Program-made: the position numbers and the translations under genes
The notes under the pieces: model-generated
Database searches by the model: none
Told to the model about the DNA's origin: nothing
What the model saw: the letters and a program-made list of their open reading frames with translations, nothing else
Source of the DNA: Typha latifolia
Lineage: Eukaryota > Streptophyta > Magnoliopsida > Poales > Typhaceae
Direction: 5' to 3'
DNA: 64,000 nt
Assembly (NCBI GenBank): GCA_019914945.1
Contig: CM034104.1
Coordinates: 5,830,501 to 5,894,500, forward strand
Part shown: in pieces, positions 34,085 through 45,483 of the stretch
Layout: every line of letters starts with the position of its first letter
Position numbering within the stretch: position 1 is the first letter of the stretch

Positions 34085-34980
34085 TGGTCTATCACGCGCA
34101 ATAGTGCCCTAGGATGAATTTCTCATCGCTTCTAAAGCACAACTCTTTAACCTTTTGCTCCTCCACCTAGGCAGGTGTTAGAGTACTCATAGAAGGCCTA
34201 GGGGCTATCCAGCAGCACTTGCAGTAGCCCACAATAGGTAAATCAGGTCGTTAGTGGTGTGCAACGGCTTTCATGATGGCCTAATATTCCATGGCTGCCT
34301 TGAGTGCCCTCTAAAGGCTCGATATTTATCCTCCATAAGAAGAGGATTCTCTCTGGCTTAACCCAGATCTGTTGGTCATAGCGCTCGCACATTGGCTTGA
34401 ATTTCCTCCTACAAGCTGGCGATGAAGGTGGATTTGAGTTGAATGTTCGACCATGGTGGTGTGCATTGGTTGGACACACTCAAATTCCTCTTGGTATGCT
34501 CTAATCATCGTCTTCTAGACTGTCTTTGTCAAGATAGCATAGAAATCTTCATAGTCCAATAATCTAAACCATTGTAAAGTAAATAGTGAAACTTAGGCCT
34601 TGTTTTATCGACCTATGCATAGTAGCTGATTGAAACCATCTCAATGCCACATTCTCGAGGTGGAAGGATGCAAGGAGAATCTTTTGGTCCTTGTCCATTT
34701 TCTTGGAAGATTTAGAATTGTTCAGCATGGTACAACCAATAAATCGGATCACCATCTCAAAATGTCAGAAACTTCAATTGAACAGTGTGCTCGTAGACAC
34801 CGTATCTCAATTGGGGTTGAATCTTGCCCCAGCCTTAATCGCAAGTGGATGCTCCTTTGGCACATGGTTCCTTCGATGGCCTCTATCAACTCCTCAATCT
34901 TCCTCATCATCCCTCTCAATCTAGGGATTGTCATCATCATTATTTTCAAACTAAACTTGCCTGTTAGGCGCACCTAGCCT
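34085..34980 (-). pseudogene. G4 gag and zinc knuckle, decayed
   Basis: Recognisable pieces: LLASFHLENVALRWFQ (about 34680-34630), MIRAYQEEFE (34508), and a knuckle reading LCFRSDEKFILGHYCA near 34150-34105 in which the second cysteine is serine. An acidic linker precedes protease. Frames are broken throughout. Confidence 0.75.
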
Positions 34981-35400
34981 CGGCTCGAGCATGGTCTCCC
35001 TTCATGTCCTTGATCAACCGGTGGGACCATCATGAGGATTTTAGGTGTGGAAGATCGGGGTACCTCTTGTCCTCGGATCGGCCTTTCTTAGATCGCCCGC
35101 AATAACCCAATGTTTTGTTGTGCGATCATTTGACTCAAGATTTTGATAGTCTAGGCAAGGAGGTGAAGAAGGTCTATCTTAAGGCATCAATTGATCATGA
35201 TAGCATCTCCATGTTTGGATTTTTGACAAAGGGTGGAGGAGGCAGCGTAGTGTGTGCGTGATCATCTTGCCCTAGGATGTTCCTGGGGGAGGTGTAGAGT
35301 TCCTTTCCCTTGCGCAAACAAATGTCTCCCCTTCTTCTCTCCTTCGTGCCGCCATGGATCTAGTTGTTGGTGTCATCACAGAGATGCGCCAAGAAAGGTG

Positions 35401-35412
35401 GCTCTAATGCCA
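35401..35412 (-). other. Primer binding site of G4
   Basis: Minus strand TGGCATTAGAGC, two changes from the tRNA-Met-type site, three bases from the LTR. Confidence 0.75.
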
Positions 35413-35415
35413 AAT

Positions 35416-36200
35416 CATTGCGACCTAATCCCAAATCAATACCAAACTTGGAAGGAGAAATGATAGATAGGCTTGGGTAGGGCTTTTGGTTAGGATTGAT
35501 CTACTTTCTATGGGTAGATCAAAGGTTAGAATAGTTTCAAGGAAAGTGGAGATCGTTGTGGAGGTGATAATGGTAGTGGAGTGGAGTTTTATATAGCGCA
35601 AAAGGGAGTAAAATGTCTTGGGGAAGTTGTGGGGTAGTTATGTGAATTGTTAGGTTAATGGAGATAAACTTTGGTCGCTAGAGGATAAAGATGAATAGCT
35701 TAGGAATTAGTTAGGCTTATAGAAGAGGAGGGAGAATGAGGCTACCTACCAAAAGGAGGGTCCTCAGAGTGAGGAGGGAGAAGCGATGGAGTTGTAATCT
35801 CAGCCGTTAGTTGAATCTCAGAGTGGGTACCGAGGGGGAGAGAAGGAGGGAGAAGGATGGCTAAGCCTAAATGCAAAACAAATGTTCAAATATTTAATAA
35901 TACTAAAGTGACTGTCATTCACACATTTAGAGGCTAGCCATACATCTAAAAATAATAATTAAACTCTAATATGAAATAACCCAATCGTTAGAAGTTCAAA
36001 CAGTTGTTCGGCATTAGAACACCTATGCTACTCTTCTGCGCTCTGGCTATGATGTTCAAACGCTAGGCTGGCCATTCAAATGCCTAAACCCTAGACTTGA
36101 ATTCTTAGGACTTATTCCAGTGACAAGCTAACTACTCAACAATCTATAAACTACTATAATCCATAAGCAAGAAACTACTTCCTAATCATGAACTGCAACA
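35416..36200 (-). repeat. 5' LTR of G4
   Basis: About 785 bp. Aligns with 30149-31053 (gatagatagg, gatctacttt-x-tatgggtagatca, gaagttgt, agaggctag, ccataagcaaga). Shorter because of deletions in the repeat region. Confidence 0.9.
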
Positions 36201-36205
36201 AGGAC

Positions 36206-37028
36206 GCCCTAGGAAAGAGAGATCTTGACATCCACCTCTTACAATCTAAAACAAGTGAGGAAATATTCTAATTAAAGTCCTTTGTGATTTTCATTAATTC
36301 TGTTTCACCAACATAATAAGGGAATTGCTAAATAACCTACATGTGGTTGATTCCCCTATAGGGGCGGCTTTGAAGACTATTTAGCAAAGCTAAATTCTCA
36401 CCATGGAAGACCCATCGTAGTTTTCCATGTACACCACCTTAACCAAAATAACCTTCATGAAATAGTAAATGATAAAAAAATCGATCGCTTTATCACAGCC
36501 CCCCTTCGAAGTTGTGTTCGTCCAGCATAAAATGTCCCTCTCGGGGAGGAGGCTGCGAGGCCAATGGGAGAGGAAGGACATGCTTGGCTAGAGAAAAGGC
36601 CAATGAGAGTCAACCAAGCTCCCTCAAAGTTGAGAGAATGGAAGCTTGAGTGCTTATGGAGATGAGTGTATTGCTCTCTTTCCATAGAGCCCATGTTAGG
36701 AGGCTAAAAAGTTACTCCTCACTGTTATAGTTTATCTAGGCTTTGTCTTTTATATATTCTTTTTGTATGAAACTAAAACTATGTGCACTATAGTGCTCAT
36801 GTTTAACAAGCCAATATAACAGTACAAGTGTCACAAATTATATTGATATAAAATATCATGCTTTTGCACTATATGATCTTATTTAGTTAGAGAATAAGTG
36901 GCTTTTGCAATATAAGACCTTGTGCATAAAATTTTTTAAGGTTAATTTTATGCACATCTCTTAAATATAAATTAGGTACATCTACTTATATTTTATTGTT
37001 TGATTGTAAAACATAATGTTTACCTTGA
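36206..37028. other. Intergenic region between G4 and the Mutator-like element
   Basis: AT-rich, no gene recognised. It includes cctatag-type short inverted repeats near 36350-36370 only. Confidence 0.5.
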
Positions 37029-37037
37029 ATAAGTTTA

Positions 37038-37185
37038 GGGCAATTTATACCATAAACTAAATTTATTTATTATTTTGCCTTACTACTCATTTTAAGTTTT
37101 CTTTGCAGCTTCACTCATACTTTTTAAAAAATATCAAAATTACCCTTGCACCAACTTTGAGGATATCTTTTTGCATTAAATGCAT
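37038..37185 (+). repeat. Left terminal inverted repeat of the Mutator-like element
   Basis: Begins gggcaatttataccataaac. Inverted copy at 39310-39457. Confidence 0.8.
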
Positions 37186-39309
37186 AGAGATATTATTTGT
37201 AAAATATGAAAAATCTAATTATCTCTTCGCTGGCAGGAAAAATTAAAATATTTTATGAATATTATTTTTGTAACCCTTCTCCAAATTATAAATCATCCAA
37301 AACCCTTATTATCTTCCTTATTAGTGAGAGCTCTCACATTCTTGAACCCATCTTTGTCTCCAGCTAATAGAACTAGTGCACATAGCCGGGGCTTCCCCGT
37401 CTTTCACCGAGGAATCGGAGAGCGGAGAGTGTGAAGTTTATGCAAGTCACTTCCTTATTTTTATTTTCCATTTTATAATGTTAAGGTTTTTGTTGATGAA
37501 TTGGTTTGCTTAAGAGAAAAAATAGGCTGGTTGGAAGAGGTATTCTCTTTAGATGGGATTGGAAATTCTTTAAGATTTTGGATATATGTCCATTCACTTG
37601 TCAATTTTACATATGAATGACTTTTTTTCATAAATTATAGAAGTCATTATATTGTGCTTTTACATTGAAACATAAATGGTCAGAGTAATATTTAATATTT
37701 GTTTGTATTGTATTATATTATTCTATTACATTTGACAATTTTGATAAAAATAATTATTTTCTATACTTAAGCTAATTTTATATATTCTAAGGTTGTGATT
37801 GTTTATGTTTTTTACTAGCTACTTCATAGTTAAATACTATGAAACCCATAGATAGTATCTTCGCAATTCATAATTAGCATCTTTGGAATCCAAAGATACT
37901 AACTATGGAATCTGAAGACACTAACTATGGAATCTATCATTAATAAGTTTTTAGACCGGTATTACTTAAGTTATTTTTTTATTCTAAATTTGTGAATAAT
38001 GCTTTGATTGGTTTGTTTATTATGCAGTTATTCTATCTTTTTTATGGGGTCCATTCATAAGAAAAATTGACCAAAGAATTTAAATACAGAAAATAAATAT
38101 CGATTACAAAAAGAGGAAAATGTTGAAGGTTCTCAAAAACTCTCAACTGTGGTTTCACATTGCTTTCCTAGAAAGATTGTGTATACAACATTTTGAAAAA
38201 TATCTATAGATTAGTAGTTGTTGAACACAAATATTTCATAATACAACTTCATTATTCTATATATTCCTAATTGTCTCAAATACAACTTTTCACAAAATTA
38301 GTTTTCACTACAACAAATTAATATGTGGGCTTAATTCCTCTAGTACTCTTTTTTTATAGGTATAACAACAAATAGTTTTCTTGAAGGTGGTACGTTGAAG
38401 CAGACTAACATGAAAATGTCATACAAAATTTAATAAATAAAGAATCCATAATTATTGACTATAAAATCTGACATTAATATATACAAAATCTCAAAATATG
38501 AACTATGAAGACCAGTTAGTATAGAATCCATACTAAATAACTATGGAATTTATAATTTTTTATTATGGAGTTCATAGTTAATAACTACAAAATCTATAAT
38601 TATACTAGCACCTGATTTTATAATAACTTCAAACTCATTTTATTAAAATAAGAACTAATCAAGCATAAACCTAAAACAATATATGAATATATAGATATAA
38701 AATAGAAGGCAATAGAAACAAAATGGGAATCTATATCTATAAGTAGACCGACAAATAAAACTTTAAGAAAATTAGAATGTTGTGATGAGTATAAGAGCTG
38801 ATGGTGCAGCAGACACTTGGTTATTTGCATCACTAGGATTGTTTGGCAAGATGTTACATTATGCCCCACTTTTGTATATTTTGAGCATCTCTTCCTTATT
38901 ATCTTCGTATTCTCATCTTAAAATAATATTGTTTTCTTTCATTTTCACGCCGATCTAACTATCACTAGTTGAGGTAGCAGTTTGATACTTGGGATTCTCC
39001 TTTCTAGCCAAAATTTTCTTAATAATGTTGGTAGAATAGAGTTAGAGTAAGTTGCTAAGTAGCTTTCTTTTGTAAAGTAATTATCACAATACTCATAAGG
39101 AAAGATACAAGTATAGAGAAAGTATAGAGAAAGTATGAAATAAGTATAGAGTAAGTATAGAGTTTGTTTTGGTGTAGGAGAATAAATAAATCTCCTCTCT
39201 CCTATCTCTCGTTAGTCATTACGAAGTTTTAATCAGAAAAAAGACAAAACAACATTTAATGTGTTGCTAATAGTGATTTAATCAATTTATGGTTAAATAA
39301 AGTCTTACC

Positions 39310-39457
39310 GTAACTTAAATGTAGAGAGATATCCTCAAAATTGGTATAAGGTCAATTTTGGTACTTTTTGAAAAGTTTAGGTGAGTTTGCAAAGAAAACT
39401 TAAAATGGTTAGTAAGGCAAAATTATAAAAAAATTTGATTTATAATACAAATCACTC
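39310..39457 (-). repeat. Right terminal inverted repeat of the Mutator-like element
   Basis: On the minus strand begins gagtgatttgtattataaatc and follows the left repeat to about atctctctacattta. Confidence 0.8.
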
Positions 39458-39466
39458 ATAAATTTA

Positions 39467-40142
39467 TGCAAGAATTTGTGTTTAGTTATTAACTATGAAT
39501 AAGTATGTTAATTATACTAAAAATTTTAATTAGAAAATGTACATAACTTTATCACACCATCTACCTGTGATAATATTTTGTAGATAATTTGTCATGTGAT
39601 TTATTTTATATAAGATTTGACCAAAATATACATAAATGAGTTTTTAGTTGTAAAACGTATTTAAGGGAACCATAATTTATGAATAAGTATTCCTTATGTT
39701 CGAACCAAACGCCACCTTAATATTTCTACAGTATTAATATTTATCTATGAATTCAGAATCCCTTATTCATAGTTTATAGTCAAACATCACCGAATCTAGT
39801 ATTATTAATATATATTAATATTTCCTACATGTTTATCTTAATTTTTTTTCTAACATAGAGTTGGAATAAGAAAAAGTACTCTTTTTTTTTTATCATGGAT
39901 GAAAAATAAGTATAAAACTATCTATAAATTATCTATGAAGGCCTAAGCATTTCAAGAAACCAAGCCAAGTGCTTAAACGGATGAAATAAACCGTCTCTTC
40001 ATTTCACTATATAGCATATAGTAATAGTATGTAGTCTTCTTCCTGCTTAGTTAGACCATAGTCACGACTCACGATCCTCGAACCCTCTTCTCTTCCTTCC
40101 AGACCCCACGCCGACCCTTTTCAAATCCTCTCCTTCCCTCCC
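39467..40142. other. Upstream region of the helicase gene
   Basis: AT-rich. About 39640-39790 contains inverted tattcataa-type stretches and gaaccaaacgccacc, resembling a small MITE; not defined. The core promoter is listed separately. Confidence 0.5.
40008..40017 (+). promoter_or_regulatory. Possible TATA box of the helicase gene
   Basis: actatatagc about 130 bp upstream of the ATG at 40143, followed by C-rich leader sequence. Confidence 0.4.
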
Positions 40143-43100
40143 ATGAACGACGACGACGACGACGATGTCGGCTTCCCCGAATCCTCCTCCTCCTCCGCCG
40201 AGGCCGCTGATTCGTACCTCGTCGGTTTCGTCCTCGCCAACATCGTCGGCCTCCGGCACTACTCCGGCGCCGTGAGCGGCCGCGAGCTCGTCGGTCTCGT
40301 CCGGGAGCCCCTTAACCCCTTCGACCCCAACGCCATCAAAGTCCTCAACACCCGTTCGATACAAGTCGGTCACATCGAGCGCACCGTCGCTGCCGCCCTC
40401 GCGCCCCTTCTCGACTCCCGCGTCGTCGCCGCGGAAGGCATTGTCCCCAAACCCCCCAAATCCTCCAACTCTTTCCGCCTCCCCTGCCAAATCCACCTCT
40501 TTGCGCGCCTTGACGCCTTCGAGGTCGTGCGCGCCGCTGTCGCGGAGGGTGGGATGCAGTTGTTCGACGTGTCCGATCCGGAGTTCGGACTATCCGAGGC
40601 CGCCGTGGTCAAGGAGAGGGGGGGCAAGAGTGCGAGGAAGGTCGACGAGATCTTCGCTCTTGTGGGCCGGGACGAGGGGAAGATTACTCCGGCTGAGCCG
40701 CCGAAGGAGGTGATCCTTTCAGAGCTGTTCGACCACCAGAGGGAAGGTTTGGGATGGTTGGTTGGGAGGGAGAATTCTTGCGAGTTGCCGCCATTTTGGG
40801 AGGAGAAAGATGGGGGTTTTGTTAATGTGCTGACTAATTACAAGACTCACGAGCGGCCCAACCCATTGAGGGGTGGAATTTTTGCAGATGATATGGGATT
40901 GGGAAAGACATTGACTTTGCTTTCCTTGATCGCCACCAGTAGCAGATACCCTGTTCGACGTTATGCCAAAGAGATTTCTGGTGGTAGCGTTGAAGGAAAG
41001 ATGAGATCTTGCAGTGCTACAACGTCGAGAAGCAGTAAGAAAGTTGGAAATTCACAAAAAAGACAGAAACTTGATGATGACGGTGAAGAAAATGAGGACG
41101 TTTCTGGCTCAAAGACGACCTTAATTGTATGCCCGCCTTCAGTGATCTCATCATGGATAACCCAATTGGAAGAGCATACTAGACCTGGTAGCTTGAAGGT
41201 GTACTTGTATCATGGAGTACGAACGAGGGATGAGGAGGAGCTTATGAAGTATGATATTGTATTTACGACATACAGTACATTGTCTGCAGATTTTGGGTAT
41301 TCCTACCCACCAATACAGAAGATAAAGTGGTACAGAGTAATCCTGGATGAGGCTCATGTGATTAAGAATTTTGCAGCACAGCAGACGAAAGCTGTCATTG
41401 CTTTGAAGGCCGAGAGGAGATGGGTGGTCACTGGGACGCCAATTCAGAACAGCTCCTTTGATCTGTTTCCGCATATGGCTTTTCTGAGATTCGAGCCATT
41501 CTCAATTAAGAACTACTGGCTGAGCTTGGTGCAACGCCCTTTAGATCAAGGAAGTAAGAGTGGGTTGTCACGATTGCAAGTAAGTCTGCTTTGATCATCT
41601 CATATTCCTGGTTGACTATTTTATTTTTATTTCCCCGGGGTGGATGGGGTGGGGTTTGACATAGAAGAGAGCTGTCTCTAAGATATAAAATTCTGATGAA
41701 CAAAGGGTGCTGAGATAATTCTACTATCTATTTTTAGAAAAGTAAAGCATAAGGAACCATAGACAAATGCAACCCAAAAATGTTTACAACCTTTTTGTGA
41801 TTTGTCTAATAAAACATATACCTAGGAGGCTTAACCATCAACTAATGGTCTATTTGTCATTTGATTGTTGCATTATATAAGTTCACTATGATGTTAATCA
41901 CTGCTTGCTTCCCTTCACCTTAGCTTCTATTATTCCAACTGTTGAATTTTCCCTATACATAGTTGGATTCATGATTAGTGCACACAAAGATAGGACAAGC
42001 AAAAGCTAAGAGCTGGATCTTTTATGCCCAATATTTATCCTTATCAACGCCTGATAAATCAATACCAATGTGGGAGGCAGTGCTATTGGGCACTGCTGCA
42101 GCCCGCTGCAGATAGCTGCAGAAAGCGAGCAACTACTGCCAGCCTTGTTATTTTGTTGTGAAACTTATCTTTTCAAAGGTATAGTATTATGTTTAAACAT
42201 TAGAAAAGGACTTATAGGTGAAATTTTGTTAAAACTTGCTGTTTGCTTGCCATTTTAAATTGCTCTTTTTTTACTTGTCTAGGCCTTGCTTGGAGCAATC
42301 TCACTGCGAAGGACAAAAACTGCACAAAATGGGAAAAGTAACTTGGTTGTGCTGCCACCTAAAATAGTTGAAACATATTTTGTTGATCTTTCAGCTGAGG
42401 AACGTGAACGCTATGATGTGATGGAATCAGAAGCACAAAATACAGTGAGGGAGTATATGAACGCAGACACTGTGTTACACAATTATTCTACTGTCCTTCA
42501 TATTATATTGCGGCTTCGTCAAATCTGTAATGATGTAGCATTGTGTCCTTCAGATATAACATCCTTACTACCATCCAATCATCTTGAAGGTAGTATGTTA
42601 TTCATTTCAATTTTCACCTCTTAAAAGATATTATATCTTAATCTGATGTGAAATTATATTTTTCTTCTTGGGTAATTCCCTCAAAAGGTGGGCATATTGA
42701 CATTTTTTTTTTCACCGAAATGTAATTTTTTTTCTTTTCATTAGTTAAAGCAGAATTGGTTGGAAAATTTGATGACCATCTGAAAGTTGAAAAGAATTAG
42801 ATTGTTAAGACATTACTGGTGTTTATGCTGTCTAACATATTTTACTGCCTATGGCAAACTGAATTGATGTGCTTAATTATTAGAGCGATAACAATTAACA
42901 TAACCATATCCTAAAAAACAGGTGTTTCTGTACTTTAGAAGATATTCTTATGTTGCTTCTTCTATTGGCCATGTAGCTAGAATTGCTATGAATGAAAGAG
43001 CAAAGAGACCAACAACACATTCTAGATTAGAGTTCTTGATTATACCTATTGATGTCATAATTGATTATATTCAGAATTTAGTTTGTTTTAGTTGTTGTTT

Positions 43101-45452
43101 TAATTTTTCAATTTACTTTAGTCATTTTTCATATTCTTTGGAATTACTGGCCATCTAGCTAGAATTACTGATGTTCTTCTTCCTTCACATGATTTAACTA
43201 TGAGCATGAGACCCTCCAAAGTGGTCTAGTTATCCGAACTCTATTATTCATCGTCTTTCTTTCTGCTTCTTTCTTCCTTGTCTGCTTCTGTTAGCAATTT
43301 TCTGCACAAAACCTTAACCAAACCTCACCTAGACATGCACCTTGGTTTGTCCATCTAAAAGGGCTTGCCTGCTATCTTGATTCCTTTTTTTACAAAATTT
43401 CCTGTGGACATCTTTGATGTGCAGCAGACCGGACATTGAGGTATGAAATGCCAAATCCCAAGCAGTTGATTTCTCTGATTTTGCCATAGGAAACATTTCA
43501 TCTACATTATCCTTCATCAAATAGTTTTGCATAGATGTTTTTTGTGCATAAAGATAACAAGTTGTGCAGTTTTCATGGACTGCTGAGCTTCTAGAGTGTA
43601 TGAACTATCATATCTATATATTTCATATTTAAGTATACAATAGTTCCATTGAAGCTTATGAAGCAGAGTTTTACTAGGTTTTATCAAAGTTGTCACTAAG
43701 CATGTACAATTCTAGATACCAATATCTAACTTGCTTTATGATGGCATGTTAGCAACCTTTACCAGATAAAATTAGTTGTTTTGTGCTGTCGTGTTAGTCA
43801 TCTCTACTTGAAATAATTATCTCAATTGTTGATTTCCTTTTCTTGAGAAATTTTTATTCATTCCTTGTAGTTAATTTTAGCAAATGTATTGCCACTTGAT
43901 ACATCCTTTAGATTCATCTGCAAGACATGTTACTGGATTTCTTAATATTTCTTTCTATAATTTCTCACTTTAGTATTCTGTTTGCAAATTGTCATCTTTG
44001 ATGTTATTTATACTGCCACATTGTAGCATTCACTAGTTCTTTTATAACAGGAAGCCAGATAATGAATTCTTTTGGTGCATGTTGGTTTAGGTTTCTGAGT
44101 TCGGACAGTCAAGTAATATACTGTGAGGAGTTTAATGTTACGTAGAACAAGGATGTGCCTTGTTGATCATAAGCTGGCCTAATGGCCTAATAAAAAATTC
44201 CAGGAAGCTATGCATCGACCTGCTGATTTATCTTTTGTTGTTACTGTGTTGCATGATCACAAACTCTGATTGAGTTGGAAATTTTGAATGTAGAAAATTA
44301 GAAACTATTCTGAACATTTGTAGTTTGGAAATTCTAAATGTACAAAGAAATAGTCAAAAAAAAATGTCAAAAAGACAACCATGAGGTGGATGCGATGCTT
44401 GGGCTTAAGTGCAGGTATTGGATAATATGGGATCTTGGAAATGCTTGAGCAAAAATTGTTGTTTAGAATCTTTAGATCACCTTCTGAGAAAGAAACAAAC
44501 AAGGAAAATGTATGATAGAAATCACAGTATGTCTTTCAAACAGAAGATGAGAAAAAAGTCCAGGAGGTCAAAAACTAGTCAGTGTAAGGTATTTGCAAAG
44601 TGGTTGTCACATGGAAGCCCAGTACTGAGGACTCAGGACACAATCTTTTTGAACCAATGTTGGTTCCTCTGCAACACTAGCCAGAAAATGCAAATAACTT
44701 GTCCCACAGTGGAATATTTAATGAGTAATTTTCTTTTGGAAAAATTAGTGAGCATTGCACAGTAACTTCAATAGCATGTTGGCTTAGGTTAGTAGCCTTA
44801 TGGGGGGCACATCCTTATAAAAATGATTTCTACCATGACACTTGTAACAAGTGATAGCATAAAATAACATAAGAGTTCACTGATTGCAGCATGAAATTCG
44901 GATCGCATGATAGTATGACTTCTAATTTCACATTTCCAAAGAAAAGTAATTCAGTTTGTTCTGCATTAGTGAACTATTTGCTATCCATCTTTTTTCAGCA
45001 GGTGTGGACAAGTAGAACTCTAGGCCTTCAATTGGAGTTCAACTTACCTGCTCGTACTTTAGTGTTATGTTATAGGAATCATGTGATATGTTTAGTTCTT
45101 GAACTAGTGAGGAAGTTGGATATTCTCTAAAGTGAAGTAGGGCATCATCTAGTTTTTGAGAATAGAAAAGCTACAATTTTTCCTTTAAATATTGGCATCA
45201 TGAATTCATTCTATTGTTCCATGCAAGGTTTCGAAAATCGGTATCAGGATCAGGATCGGACGTCTGGAAAAATAATATGTATCGGCCGTCCATATCAGAT
45301 CGGACTATTTTAATTAAATAAAATTCTAAATATTATTTAAAAATATTGAGAAATTTAGAAAAACTTACAAGAAAATAAAAAAATAATAATTATTCATATA
45401 TAAAGCCTAAAAAGCTCTTTTCCTCCCTATCCTTTAACTGTTAGTCTGTTAT

Positions 45453-45483
<31 letters not shown>

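Larger units (their letters stand above)
30149..36200 (-). mobile_element. Ty3/gypsy element G4, complete insertion, heavily decayed
   Basis: LTRs lie at 35416-36200 (5') and 30149-31053 (3'). The target duplication AGGAC is perfect (30144-30148, 36201-36205). Read on the minus strand: primer site, gag, zinc knuckle, protease, RT, part of RNase H, integrase. It shares protein families with G1-G3 but has a different LTR. Stops and shifts occur in every domain and about half of RNase H is missing. CG dinucleotides are depleted. Confidence 0.93.
37038..39457. mobile_element. Mutator-like element with long terminal inverted repeats, non-autonomous
   Basis: Inverted repeats of about 150 bp bound 2420 bp. 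They match at ttttgccttact, ccattttaagttttctttgc, atatcaaaattaccctt/gtaccaaaattgacctt and ttgaggatatct. The flanks carry a 9-bp target duplication with one mismatch (ATAAGTTTA at 37029-37037, ATAAATTTA at 39458-39466). Long inverted repeats plus a 9-bp duplication are the Mutator signature. No transposase was found. The interior has a GC-richer patch (37376-37430) and repeated actatggaatc motifs. Confidence 0.8.

Noticed and set aside
37376..37430. Captured exon in the Mutator-like element
   Set aside because: Too short and without a recognisable reading frame; kept only as a question in the findings.
40062..40627. Minus-strand open frames over helicase exon 1
   Set aside because: They are antisense shadows of a GC-rich exon with clear HIRAN homology on the plus strand.
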